Source of the DNA: JAEUPI01 sp035764445
Lineage (GTDB): Bacteria; Pseudomonadota; Gammaproteobacteria; Burkholderiales; Burkholderiaceae_C
Reading direction: 5' to 3'
Assembly (NCBI GenBank): GCA_035764445.1
Contig: DASTZF010000423.1
Location: 1 to 64,000, forward strand
Length of the DNA stretch: 64,000 nucleotides
Shown: positions 16,611 to 25,381 of the stretch, piece after piece
Numbering within the stretch: position 1 is the first letter of the stretch
How the letters are laid out: every line of letters starts with the position of its first letter
Translations under genes and position numbers: made by a program
The notes under the pieces: model-generated
Told to the model about the DNA's origin: nothing
Seen by the model: only the letters and a program-made list of their open reading frames with translations
Databases searched by the model: none

Positions 16611-19097
16611 ATGCATGACTGGACCTTCTGCCGGCTGGGTGGCGCGTTGGGCATCGCACTCGCCATCTCGGCCTGCGGCGGTGGCGGCGACCCGGCGGTC
16701 AACTCGGGAACGCAGTCCGATCGCGCGACCGCCGGTGACGCATCGGGCCAAGGCGAGCAATCGACGTTCGTGATCCGCACGTTGTCCAACCGCGCCGATC
16801 TGATCAGCGACGGCGACGCACTTGTCGAGGTGCAAGTGCCGCACAACGTGCGGCTCGACCGGGTGAAGGTGGTGCTCAATGGCGCCGACATCTCCGGTGC
16901 CTTCGTCGCCGGCACGACGCCAGACACGCTGCGTGGCGTGGTCAAGGGACTGAAGGTCGGCAAGAACGAACTGGCCGTGCAATCCAAGCCCGGACAGGGC
17001 GGCGGCAACGGTTTCGGCCACGACGGCGATGATGACGCCAGCCTGACCATCACCAATCACGCGCGCGGCGGACCGATCCTGCTCAGCTCGCAGACGCAGC
17101 CGTGGATCTGCGCGACGCCGACCCCGGTCGCAGCCAGTGGCAACACACCGGCATCCAACGCCAGCGGCCTGTCGACCTTCGCGGTCGACGTCCAGTGCAA
17201 CATCGCCACCGAATTCAAGCTGTTCTACCGCACCACCACGGCAGGCTGCTCCAGCGCGTTGCCCGATCCGAGCCCGCCCGCTGCGCCGCCGACGAACAAC
17301 TGCTTCAAGCCCTACACGGTGGGCACCACGCCGGCCGATCTGGCGACCACTACCACCAGCGACGGCCGCACGGTGCCCTACATCGTGCGCGTCGAACGCG
17401 GCACGATGAACCGCGGCATCTACGATATCGCGGTGCTGTTCGATCCCACGCAGCCGTGGACTGCGCTGGCGCCGCAGGCGCAGTGGAACGGCAAGGTGGT
17501 CTACACGTATGGAGCCTCCACCGGTCAGCCGCGTCTGCAGTTCCGCACCGAGCAGAACTGGGCCGATCACCAAGCGCTGTCGCGCGGCTTCATGGTGGTC
17601 GACAACAGCCTCACCGACTCGCTGTACAACTCCAACCGCGTGCTGGTGGCGGAGACGACGATGATGATGAAGGAGCACATCGTCGACAGCTATGGCGAGA
17701 TCAAGTTCATGATGGGCAACGGCTGCTCGGGCGGCTCGATCCAGCAGAACACGGTGTCGTCGATCTTCCCGGGTCTGCTCGACGGCATCCAGCCCAGCTG
17801 CGACTACCCCGACTCCATCACCACCGGCCTGGAGGTCATCGACTGCGTGCTGCTGGTCAACTTCTACGCCAGTTCCGACTGGCTGGCGCTGCAAGGCGGC
17901 CTCACGCAGGCGCAGATCAACGCCAAGAAGACAGCCATCAACGGCCACCTCGATCACCGGGGCTGCCAGTCGTGGAACAACTCGTTCGGCTTCAACGGCA
18001 AGCCGGGCAACTTCGTGCCGACGCTCGTCATCGACCAGAACACCGGTGCCATGGCACCGGTTGGCGCGCCGCGCAACAACTGCCTGCTGCCCGCGGCGCT
18101 GGTGTACGACCCGGTGACCAACCCCAGCGGCACGCGCTGCGGCGACGCCGACCTCTCCACCGCGGTGTGGGGCACCACGGCGGGCATCCCCCCGGGCAGC
18201 GTGCGGGCGCGCCAGACGGGCGACAACGTCGGCATCCAGTACGGCCTGAAGGCGCTGCTGTCGGGCGCCATCTCGGCCGATGAGTTCGTGACGCTGAACG
18301 AGAAGATCGGAGGCATGGACGCTGACTCCAATCGCATCACGGCACGCAGCCAGGCCGACCTCGATGCGCTGCCGATCGCGTACCGCGCCGGCATCGTCTC
18401 CAGCGGCGCGAACCTCGGCAAGGTGCCGATCATCGACTCGCGCGGCTTCGACGAGCAGGGCATCCACTACATCTGGCGCACCTACTCCGAACGCGCACGC
18501 ATCGACGCCGACAACGGCGGCAACCACGGCAACCAGATCATTTGGCGCTATGGCACCGGGCTGCTGCCGGCCACCGCGGACCAGGTGGCCGCGGTGACGG
18601 TGCAGTCGTTCCTGCTGATGGATACCTGGCTCACGACGTTGCTGACGAGCGCACCGAAGGAGACGCTCAACTCGGTGCGCACGCAGGCGCAAGTGATCGC
18701 CGCCAAGCCGGCGGTGCCGCTGGCGCAGGACCTGTGCTATTTGACCGGCGACACCAGCTTCACGACGCCGGTGTTCGACCAGGCAATCTGCGACGCCGAT
18801 CCCCGGCTACAGAAGCATGCGTCGCCGCGCCAGGTGGCCGGCGGAGCACTGACGGAGAACATCCTGAAGTGCCAGCTCAAGCCGATCAACACCGCCGACT
18901 ACCTGCCGGTGGTGTTCACGGCCGCGCAGCTGAATCGCCTGTTCGCCACCTTCCCCGATGGCGTGTGCGACTGGAGCAAGCCCGGCGTGTCGCAGCAGCC
19001 GGCGCAGTCGCCGCTGACGTTCGCCAACGGACCGGGCGGTCAACCGCTGCCGCCGGCACCGGACACGGCCAACGAAAGGGGGCGCGATCACGATTGA
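16611..19097 (+). CDS. large lipoprotein, DUF6351-like alpha/beta-hydrolase-type protein
   Basis: An 828-aa lipoprotein with lipobox ISAC (C22) after a short hydrophobic helix. The N-terminal domain (about 45-145: FVIRTLSNRADLISDGDALV, VKVVLNGADISGAF) resembles an Ig-like module. The main body resembles the DUF6351 family as I remember it and has an alpha/beta-hydrolase elbow, MGNGCSGGSIQQ, with S373 as likely nucleophile. The GCSGG form recalls tannase/feruloyl esterases. A histidine in GGNHGNQIIWRYG or FDEQGIHYIW could complete the triad. Many cysteine pairs fit an extracytoplasmic site. The ATG at 16611 gives the clean lipobox. It may degrade a polyester or an aromatic ester; substrate unknown. 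Confidence 0.75.
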   Translation: MHDWTFCRLGGALGIALAISACGGGGDPAVNSGTQSDRATAGDASGQGEQSTFVIRTLSNRADLISDGDALVEVQVPHNVRLDRVKVVLNGADISGAFVAGTTPDTLRGVVKGLKVGKNELAVQSKPGQGGGNGFGHDGDDDASLTITNHARGGPILLSSQTQPWICATPTPVAASGNTPASNASGLSTFAVDVQCNIATEFKLFYRTTTAGCSSALPDPSPPAAPPTNNCFKPYTVGTTPADLATTTTSDGRTVPYIVRVERGTMNRGIYDIAVLFDPTQPWTALAPQAQWNGKVVYTYGASTGQPRLQFRTEQNWADHQALSRGFMVVDNSLTDSLYNSNRVLVAETTMMMKEHIVDSYGEIKFMMGNGCSGGSIQQNTVSSIFPGLLDGIQPSCDYPDSITTGLEVIDCVLLVNFYASSDWLALQGGLTQAQINAKKTAINGHLDHRGCQSWNNSFGFNGKPGNFVPTLVIDQNTGAMAPVGAPRNNCLLPAALVYDPVTNPSGTRCGDADLSTAVWGTTAGIPPGSVRARQTGDNVGIQYGLKALLSGAISADEFVTLNEKIGGMDADSNRITARSQADLDALPIAYRAGIVSSGANLGKVPIIDSRGFDEQGIHYIWRTYSERARIDADNGGNHGNQIIWRYGTGLLPATADQVAAVTVQSFLLMDTWLTTLLTSAPKETLNSVRTQAQVIAAKPAVPLAQDLCYLTGDTSFTTPVFDQAICDADPRLQKHASPRQVAGGALTENILKCQLKPINTADYLPVVFTAAQLNRLFATFPDGVCDWSKPGVSQQPAQSPLTFANGPGGQPLPPAPDTANERGRDHD

Positions 19098-19245
19098 GAC
19101 TGAACGCGCGTCCGAGCACCCTGAACGCCGCGCCGGCCCATCGACGCGGCGTTTTCACATCTGGTGCGAGCGCGGGCACTGCGACACCAATGGCAGCGTC
19201 GCGCGCAGGGCGATCGGGTTCTCCGCTTCGCCGCCAAGGCCCGTC

Positions 19246-19280
19246 GCAGTTCAAATCGCTGCGCAAGACAGGAGAAAAGC
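19246..19280 (+). repeat. leader copy 2, shared with the leader at 16573
   Basis: GCAGTTCAAATCG (19246-19258) then CTGCGCAAGACAGGAGAAAAGC and ATGCAT. It is the second copy of the leader seen upstream of the large lipoprotein, with a stronger AGGAGA ribosome site. Confidence 0.65.
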
Positions 19281-19550
19281 ATGCATCAGCGCTGGATCTC
19301 GTGGCGACTGGGCGGCGCGTTGGGCGCCGCGCTCGCCGTCGCAGCCTGCGGCGGCGGCAGCGACAACCCGGACAAGGGCGGCGGCCCCTCGCCGATGACG
19401 GGGCCGTTCGGCCCCGGCAACCTGGGCGGCAACACGGTCGTCAATCTGATCCCCGAGCAGACCGACGCACCGGGCCAGTTCAGTCCCCCGGCGAGCGCGC
19501 CGGTACCTGGCGAAAGCCCGAACGGAGGCAACGGCTCACGGCGTCCGTGA
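19281..19550 (+). CDS. small lipoprotein paralogous at its N-terminus to the large one
   Basis: An 89-aa protein whose first 28 residues mirror those of the preceding lipoprotein: MH..W...RLGGALG.ALA..ACGGG, with lipobox VAAC (C23). The remaining 60 residues are rich in Gly, Pro and Asn (PSPMTGPFGPGNLGGN, QFSPPASAPVPGES) and look unstructured. It lies 183 bases after the large lipoprotein and repeats the 13-base leader motif. Either it is a real small surface lipoprotein or it is what remains of a duplicated larger gene; the intact frame, strong AGGAGA site and clean stop favour a real gene. Confidence 0.6.
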   Translation: MHQRWISWRLGGALGAALAVAACGGGSDNPDKGGGPSPMTGPFGPGNLGGNTVVNLIPEQTDAPGQFSPPASAPVPGESPNGGNGSRRP

Positions 19551-19554
19551 GTGA

Positions 19555-19580
19555 CCGCGGCCGCTGCCAACGGCCCGCGG
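19555..19580. terminator. hairpin between convergent genes
   Basis: CCGCGGCCG (19555-19563) pairs with CGGCCCGCGG (19571-19580) with one bulged C, over a 7-base loop. It sits between the convergent ends of the small lipoprotein gene and the TAXI-type gene and could end transcription from both sides. No T tract. Confidence 0.45.
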
Positions 19581-19599
19581 CGTTCAGCCTGGCGCGCGA

Positions 19600-20982
19600 T
19601 CAGCGCGAGCCGGCGGCCGCCTCGGCCGCTGGCACGCTCAGCGCCGACTCGGACTTCAGGTTCTCGCGCACCGACGCAATGTGCCCGCGCAGACCGTACA
19701 GCACGTCGCCGAACGCGGACGGCACGCTGAGCTTGACCACCGCGCGCTCGATCTGATCGAGCTGCCGCAGCAATTCGTGCCGGCGCGGCGCATCGACATC
19801 GGGCTTCAGCGCGTCGCGCTCCAGGCGCTGCAGCGCGCCGTACCAGCGGTAGATGCGCGAGGTCATGCGCCAGCGGTACAGCGCCGGCACGATGCGCATC
19901 GCGGGGATCAGCACCAGGATCACCGGCACCAGCAGCGCGATCAGGCGCGTGATCAGGCTCGCAACCCAGAACGGGAACGTGCGGTACAGGAAGCCCTTGC
20001 CCGACGCGTAGTAGCGGGTGGCATCGGGGCTGATTCGGAACTCGTGCTCCAGCGGCGCCGGGAACTCGCCGCGCTTCTTGTACAGCCCGGGCCGGCCGTG
20101 CACCTCGCGCGCCGCCTCGAGCAGCAGGTCGGACAGCGCCGGATGCAACGTGTCGCGCGCGATCAGTTCCACCGTCGGACCGATCAACTGCACGTCTTCG
20201 GGCGGGATGTTCTCGCCGAAGTCGAGCGCACCCTTGGGCATCAGCAGCTTGTTCAGATAGGTGTAGCGGCGGGCATAGCCGTCGGCCTGCATGAAGTGAA
20301 ACAGATGCACCTGCGGCGAGCGCAGCAGCTGCCGCATCAATGCGGTCGGCGTCGAGTCGCTCATCGCGAAGAAGGCATCGATGCGGCCTTCGTTGAGCGC
20401 GCGCACGGTGTCGTCGGCCGCCGTGTCGACGTAGGTGGTGCCGTCGCCCGGCTTGATGCCGTTGGCCGCCAGCAGCGTGCGCGCGAGATTGTTGGCGCCG
20501 CTGCCGTCGGGCCCGATGTCGAGCCGCAGGCCTTTGAACTCCGACAGCAGCCGCTTGGGCTCGCCGCGGTAGAAGATCATCAGCGGCTGGTACGAGATGC
20601 TGCCCAGCGACATCAGGCTGTCGACCTGCTTGCTGCTGGCCTCGCCACCGAGCACGAAGCCGACGTCGATCTTGGTTTTCGGGTCGGACAGCCTGGCCAG
20701 GTTGTCGCGCGAGCCTTCGCTGGGCAGGATCCTCAGCGTGACGCCCTCGCGCGCGAGGATCTTCTGGTACTGCTCGGCGGTGCGTCTGAACGAGCTGCCG
20801 TCGGGGCCGCTGGCGATCGTGAGCTCGCTCGGCGCTGCGGCATCGAAGAAGCCGAATGCCGCCAGCGCGATGGCCAGACCGATCAACAGCAGCAGGCTGA
20901 CCGTCAGCACCGCACCGCGGCCGAATACCTCGTAGAGCCGATCGATGGCACGTTTCAAGCGCGCGCGGATCGCCTTGATCAT
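19600..20982 (-). CDS. TAXI-family TRAP transporter binding protein, membrane-anchored form
   Basis: A 460-aa protein. A basic N-terminus and one membrane segment (about 24-47) precede a TAXI-type solute-binding domain (about 52-330: LTIASGPDGSSFRRTAEQYQ, DVGFVLGG, GPDGSGANNLARTLL, GRIDAFFAM). After it come a second hydrophobic region (about 335-375, two close segments) and a cytoplasmic helical tail. TAXI proteins normally deliver carboxylates to a TRAP permease; this form stays tethered at both ends, and no TRAP permease gene is nearby. Its ATG overlaps the TGA of the dehydratase gene by four bases, so both are translated together. It may act as a sensor or feed a remote permease. Confidence 0.85.
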   Translation of the reverse strand: MIKAIRARLKRAIDRLYEVFGRGAVLTVSLLLLIGLAIALAAFGFFDAAAPSELTIASGPDGSSFRRTAEQYQKILAREGVTLRILPSEGSRDNLARLSDPKTKIDVGFVLGGEASSKQVDSLMSLGSISYQPLMIFYRGEPKRLLSEFKGLRLDIGPDGSGANNLARTLLAANGIKPGDGTTYVDTAADDTVRALNEGRIDAFFAMSDSTPTALMRQLLRSPQVHLFHFMQADGYARRYTYLNKLLMPKGALDFGENIPPEDVQLIGPTVELIARDTLHPALSDLLLEAAREVHGRPGLYKKRGEFPAPLEHEFRISPDATRYYASGKGFLYRTFPFWVASLITRLIALLVPVILVLIPAMRIVPALYRWRMTSRIYRWYGALQRLERDALKPDVDAPRRHELLRQLDQIERAVVKLSVPSAFGDVLYGLRGHIASVRENLKSESALSVPAAEAAAGSR

Positions 20983-22736
20983 CGGCTGGGCACCCGGCCG
21001 GTGATGCGCGCGGCGCGCATGAAGTCGAAGTCGACGCCGCGGTCGGCCTGCGTCACGCTGCCGAGGAACAACTTGCGGTAGCCGCGCTCCGCGCTCGGCG
21101 GCGTGACCGGGGCCTCGCGGGCGCGGCGGGCGAGCTCGTCGTCGGACACCAGCAGGCTGATCTCGCGCCGCGCCACCGACAGCCGGATGCGATCGCCGCT
21201 GCGCACCTGCGCCAGCGGACCGCCGACCGCCGACTCCGGCGTCACGTGCAGCACGATGGTGCCGAACGCGGTGCCGCTCATGCGACCGTCGGAGATGCGC
21301 ACGATGTCCTTCACGCCGGCGCGCGCGAGCTTGCGCGGGATCGGGATGTAGCCGGCCTCGGGCATGCCGGGCGCGCCCTTGGGGCCGATGTTCTTCAGCT
21401 CCAGCACGTCACCGGGCTGCACGTCGAGGTCGTCGCCGTCGATGCGCCGCGCGAGATCGGCGGCGTCGTCGAACACCACCGCGCGGCCTTCGTGCTCCAT
21501 CAGCTTGGGGTCGGCCGCCGATTGTTTGATGATCGCGCCGCCCGGCGCGAGGTTGCCCTTCAGCACCGCGATGCCGCCCTCGCGGTACAGCGGCCTGCTC
21601 AGCGGATGCACCACGCCCTGTGCGAACGATGGCGCGGCGGCGTCGATCTCCTCGCCGAGCGTGCGCCCGCTGACGGTCAGCGCATCGAGGCGCAGCAGCG
21701 CTTTCAGCTCGCGCAGCAGCGTGATCATGCCGCCGGCGGCATGGAAGTCCTCCATGTAATGCTGGCCCGACGGCTTGAGGTCCACCAGCACCGGCGTCTC
21801 GCGGCCCATCGCATCGAGCGCATCGAGGTCGACCTCGAAGCCGCAGCGGCCGGCGATCGCCGTCAGGTGCACGATCGCATTGGTCGAGCCGCCGATCGCC
21901 AGCAGCACGCGCAGCGCGTTGTGGAACGCGTCGGCAGTCAGGATCTTGTCGATCGTCAGCCGCGAACGCGCCATCTGCACCGCCACCGCGCCGCTGCGTT
22001 CGGCGATGCGCATGCGATCGGCGGTCACCGCCGGCGGCGATGCGCCGCCGCTCACGCACATGCCGAGCGCCTCGACGATGCATGCCATCGTGCTCGCGGT
22101 GCCCATCACCGAGCAGGTGCCGACGCTGGCCACCAGCTGGTCATTGACGGCAGCGATCTCCTGCGCGTCGATCTCGTCGGCGCGGTAGCGCCCCCAGTAG
22201 CGCCGGCAGTCGGTGCACGCGCCCACCGTCTCGCCGCGGTGCGAGCCGGTGATCATCGAGCCGGTGACCAGCTGGATCGCGGGGATGCCGGCCGACGCTG
22301 CGCCCATCAGCTGCGCCGGCACCGTCTTGTCGCAACCGCCGATCAGCACCACCGCATCCATCGGCTGCGCGCGGATCATCTCCTCGGTGTCGATCGACAT
22401 CAGGTTGCGCAGGAACATGCTGGTCGGATGCGCGAAGCTCTCGCCGATCGAGATGGTCGGGAACTTCACCGGCAGCCCGCCCGCCATCAGGATGCCGCGC
22501 TGCACCGCCTCGACGAGCTGCGGCATGTTGCCGTGGCACGGGTTGTAGCCGCTGCCGGTGTCGGTGATGCCGATCACCGGGCGGTCGAGTGCGGCGTCGG
22601 TGTAGCCGGCGCCCTTGATGAACGCCTTGCGCAGGAACAGTGAGAAGCCGGCATCGCCGTAGCTCGTGAGGCCCTTGCGCATGCCGGCGTCGGCATCGGC
22701 GGCTGGCTTGTTCGGGTCGTCCGGTGGCAACGGCAT
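20979..22736 (-). CDS. IlvD/Edd-family dehydratase
   Basis: A 585-aa dehydratase. The likely iron-sulfur ligands are C67 (GYNPCHGN), C135 (GGCDKTVPAQ) and C208 (VGTCSVMGTA). Their spacing of 68 and 73 equals that of L-arabinonate dehydratase (C59, C127, C200), which holds a [2Fe-2S] cluster. K137 matches its carbamylated lysine, and the serine in DGRMSGTAFG the catalytic base. The family removes water from 2,3-dihydroxy acids, either sugar acids or the branched-chain precursors. The pairing with a carboxylate-binding TAXI protein makes a catabolic sugar-acid substrate more likely than IlvD itself. The ATG at 22736 gives the family N-terminus; the frame upstream looks non-coding. Confidence 0.88.
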   Translation of the reverse strand: MPLPPDDPNKPAADADAGMRKGLTSYGDAGFSLFLRKAFIKGAGYTDAALDRPVIGITDTGSGYNPCHGNMPQLVEAVQRGILMAGGLPVKFPTISIGESFAHPTSMFLRNLMSIDTEEMIRAQPMDAVVLIGGCDKTVPAQLMGAASAGIPAIQLVTGSMITGSHRGETVGACTDCRRYWGRYRADEIDAQEIAAVNDQLVASVGTCSVMGTASTMACIVEALGMCVSGGASPPAVTADRMRIAERSGAVAVQMARSRLTIDKILTADAFHNALRVLLAIGGSTNAIVHLTAIAGRCGFEVDLDALDAMGRETPVLVDLKPSGQHYMEDFHAAGGMITLLRELKALLRLDALTVSGRTLGEEIDAAAPSFAQGVVHPLSRPLYREGGIAVLKGNLAPGGAIIKQSAADPKLMEHEGRAVVFDDAADLARRIDGDDLDVQPGDVLELKNIGPKGAPGMPEAGYIPIPRKLARAGVKDIVRISDGRMSGTAFGTIVLHVTPESAVGGPLAQVRSGDRIRLSVARREISLLVSDDELARRAREAPVTPPSAERGYRKLFLGSVTQADRGVDFDFMRAARITGRVPSR

Positions 22737-22954
22737 GGCACTGGCGGAAGGTCGAGGCGGCCATTGTGGCCGAGCGCGCGGCCAGCCGTCGGCAACCGCG
22801 TGTGTCGCTCCCGTCGACGGCACCTGGAGGCCACACACACTGCAACAGCGAAAAAGCACCGCATCGGCGCCGTTTCGCGCAGCGCTCGCATTGACGACGC
22901 GCGTGCGCGGCGCCGACAGTGGCGCCGAACGCGCCGCGCCAGCAAGCTCAAACC

Positions 22955-23476
22955 GTGCACGTCCGACCGCTCACCGCCCTCCTCCTCGCGACCTGCGTCG
23001 CGTCGACCACGGCCCACGCCGCCGACGAGGCGGCGCCCGCGCCCGACGTCAAGCGCACCGGCAACGTGCTCAAGCTGCGCAAGGCGCAGCCGCCGGAGGG
23101 CCATCTGCCGACGATCGACTCGTTCGTGCAGCTGGCCAAGGGCCGCAACGTCGACGCGCTGTACAAGACCTTCGGCGACGTGCCGATCCAGGCCAACGGC
23201 GAGGAGGCGCTGAAGAACTACCTCGCCAGCGAGGTGGTGCCGTTCTTCGCCGAGGTCGATCACCTCGAGCGCTCGGCGCGCGTGGTCGGTGCCACTTTCG
23301 AGGACGACAGCACCGGTCAGATCGCCTACGCCTACGTCGTGACGAAGAAGGGTGAGGTCAAGCCGTTCATGATCGCCTGGCGCGTCGAGCAGGGGCGCGC
23401 GAAGCTGATGGACGTCAAGGTCGACCGCTGCGTGAAAGCGCGCCATCCGGTGGTGCCGGGCGGCTGCGACCGCTGA
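22955..23476 (+). CDS. exported protein, possible NTF2-like fold
   Basis: A 173-aa protein with a GTG start and a signal peptide (PLTALLLATCVASTTAHAADE). The mature part has a helix, then a GDVPIQANGEEAL turn, then long strands (ARVVGATFEDDST, IAYAYVVTKKGEVKPFMIAWRVEQGRAKLMDVKVD). This order resembles NTF2-like or ketosteroid-isomerase-like domains. Two cysteines near the end (DRCVKARHPVVPGGCDR) may bridge. A GTG at 22919 would add 12 residues before the signal peptide. It diverges from the dehydratase gene with 218 bases between, where I see no clear operator. Function unknown. Confidence 0.6.
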   Translation: MHVRPLTALLLATCVASTTAHAADEAAPAPDVKRTGNVLKLRKAQPPEGHLPTIDSFVQLAKGRNVDALYKTFGDVPIQANGEEALKNYLASEVVPFFAEVDHLERSARVVGATFEDDSTGQIAYAYVVTKKGEVKPFMIAWRVEQGRAKLMDVKVDRCVKARHPVVPGGCDR

Positions 23477-23653
23477 AGCGCGCGCGAGCCGCGCAACGCG
23501 TGGCTGCTGGCGCGCGGACTCGGGACGGCAGTCCCTCCCCGGGACGCGAGACCTGGCACGCGCGTGCACAGACGGGACATTGGCCTCATGCGCCGAACGC
23601 GGTGCGGCGGTGCAATGACGCCACCGCAACGCTCGACTTCGCTGGAGCCCACC

Positions 23654-23815
23654 ATGTCGACATCGATCGGCACCTATGCCCACCGCTCATCGCAGCCGAT
23701 GAGCGTCAACTCCAGCCACAACGTGCGTCGACAAGTCGCACGATGGCTGCTGCGCAGTTGGGAGGCCGCGTGCCGCCGGGCCGAGCGTCCGACCCGATTC
23801 GTGCCGCGCTACTAG
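23654..23815 (+). CDS. putative small basic protein
   Basis: A 53-aa candidate. The first half is Ser/His-rich; the second half is a basic, Trp-containing helix (RRQVARWLLRSWEAACRRAE) ending PTRFVPRY. CTGGAG is positioned before the ATG. Small Burkholderiales proteins with a Trp/Arg helix and a FVPxY-like end exist in my memory, similar in style to DUF1127, but I cannot name a family. An upstream in-frame ATG (23564) gives a less natural N-terminus. Confidence 0.4.
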   Translation: MSTSIGTYAHRSSQPMSVNSSHNVRRQVARWLLRSWEAACRRAERPTRFVPRY

Positions 23816-23857
23816 GGCCCCGCGGCTGCGCTCGACGCGAGGCAACGAGAGCGCCGT

Positions 23858-24595
23858 TCAAACCGCGCGCCGCAGGTTGCGCTCGAACAGCGCGAGCAGG
23901 CGCACCCAGTGCCGCTCGGCCGACGGCTTGTCGTAGCAGTGCCGCTGCGGAAACGCGAAGCCGTGCTCGGCGCCCGGGTACCACTCGATGCGGTGCGGCA
24001 CCTTGGCCTCCGTGAGCGCGGCCTGCAGCACCTCGATGTCGGCCTTCGAGGCCCACTTGTCGATCTCGGCGCACGCGAAGTAGCTGTCGCACTTCAGCTT
24101 GTCGACCAGCTTGTGCGGCGAGGTCGGCTTGTCGTTGACCATGTTGGCGCCGTAGATCGACGCGATGCAGCGCAGCCGGTCGGGGAACGCGCCGCCCGCC
24201 CAGACGACGAACGGGCCGCTCATGCAGTAGCCGACCGCGCCGATGCGGGTGGCGTCGGCCTGCGGCTGCGCGTCGACGTGCTGCAGCATCGCGCGCGTAT
24301 CGCATTCGGTGGTCTTGTAGCCGAGCGAGCGCATGTGCTCGAACATCACCGCCATGTTGGCCTCGGTGCGCTCCTTCAGCTCGTATTGGCGGGTGCGACG
24401 GTAGTACAGGTTGGGCAGCACGACGAAGTAGCCGACCGCGGCGATGCGCCGCGCCATGTCGTGCAGTTCCTCGCGCTTGCCGGGGGCGTCCATGTAGAAC
24501 AGCACCACCGGGAACGGCCCGCCCTCGTCGGGATGCACGACGAACGTGTTCATCGCGCCGTCGGCGGTGGGGACGTCGATGTGGTGCTCGATCAT
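23858..24595 (-). CDS. dienelactone hydrolase family protein
   Basis: A 245-aa cytoplasmic hydrolase. The nucleophile is C124 in GYCMSGPFV, as in true dienelactone hydrolases, which use cysteine rather than serine. H211 in YPGAEHGFAFP and D179 in CAEIDKWAS are the likely partners. The LYYRRTRQYELKERTEANM region forms the usual cap. The family opens cyclic lactones in aromatic catabolism, and many members have other ester substrates. It stands 54 bases upstream of nothing on its strand but 54 bases downstream of the RraA-like gene, so both probably share a transcript. Confidence 0.88.
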   Translation of the reverse strand: MIEHHIDVPTADGAMNTFVVHPDEGGPFPVVLFYMDAPGKREELHDMARRIAAVGYFVVLPNLYYRRTRQYELKERTEANMAVMFEHMRSLGYKTTECDTRAMLQHVDAQPQADATRIGAVGYCMSGPFVVWAGGAFPDRLRCIASIYGANMVNDKPTSPHKLVDKLKCDSYFACAEIDKWASKADIEVLQAALTEAKVPHRIEWYPGAEHGFAFPQRHCYDKPSAERHWVRLLALFERNLRRAV

Positions 24596-24649
24596 GCGCG
24601 GGAGCCTCCTCGGCGTTTCAGTGTAGCGGCGCGGACGCTGCGATGTGCC

Positions 24650-25381
24650 TCAGCGCTTGCCCTCCTGGCTCTTGACCCACGCCTGGTAGCGCCCCCTGTT
24701 GTCGTCGTTGGGTGGGTACAGCCCGGGGAGCGCAGCGCCAGCGTCCACTTGACTCATGATCCAGCCTTCGAGCCGCTCCTGCTCCACCGACGCGGCGACC
24801 ACGTCGTCGAGCAGGGCCTGCGGGATCAGCACCGCACCGTCCTGATCGACGCTGATCACGTCGTTGGGGAACACCGCGACGCCGCCGCAATCGATCGGCT
24901 CCTGCCAGCCGACGAACGTGAGCCCGGCCACCGACGGCGGCGCCGCCGTGCCCTGGCACCACACCGGCAGCCCGGTGCCGAGCACGCCGGCGACGTCGCG
25001 CACCACGCCGTCGGTGACCAACGCCGCGACGCCGCGACGCCGCATGCGCGCCACCAGGATGTCGCCGAAGATACCGGCGTCGGTGGTGCCGAGCGCGCCG
25101 ACCACCGCGATGCAGCCGGCGGGCATCGCCTCGATCGCCGCCCGCGTCGAGATCGGGTTGCCCCACGATGCCGGCGTCGCGAGGTCCTCGCGCGCCGGCA
25201 CGAAGCGCAGCGTGAAGGCGCGTCCGATCAGCCGCGGCTGGTTGGGCGCCAGCGGTCGCGTGCCGCGCAGCCACACGTTGCGCAAGCCGTGCTTCAGCAG
25301 CACGGTGGTCAGCGTGGCGGTCGACACGAGGGACAAAGCCTGCACGACACGGTCATCGAGCGGGAGGGAAGGCACCGACAT
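24650..25381 (-). CDS. RraA-like / HMG-CHA aldolase family protein
   Basis: A 243-aa protein with the RraA fold. AIEAMPAGCIAVVGALGTTDAGIFGDILVA and VAALVTDGVVRDVAGV carry the family metal and oxyacid site (the G-x-x-R-D-like turn with R and D). GVAVFPNDVISVDQDGAVLIP is the second hallmark. Members include pyruvate aldolases for 4-hydroxy-4-methyl-2-oxoglutarate and RNase E inhibitors. Catabolic neighbours favour an aldolase or a decarboxylase over RNA control. A C-terminal extension of about 40 residues (LPGLYPPNDDNRGRYQ) exceeds plain RraA. The ATG at 25381 was preferred; the frame upstream looks non-coding. Confidence 0.82.
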   Translation of the reverse strand: MSVPSLPLDDRVVQALSLVSTATLTTVLLKHGLRNVWLRGTRPLAPNQPRLIGRAFTLRFVPAREDLATPASWGNPISTRAAIEAMPAGCIAVVGALGTTDAGIFGDILVARMRRRGVAALVTDGVVRDVAGVLGTGLPVWCQGTAAPPSVAGLTFVGWQEPIDCGGVAVFPNDVISVDQDGAVLIPQALLDDVVAASVEQERLEGWIMSQVDAGAALPGLYPPNDDNRGRYQAWVKSQEGKR

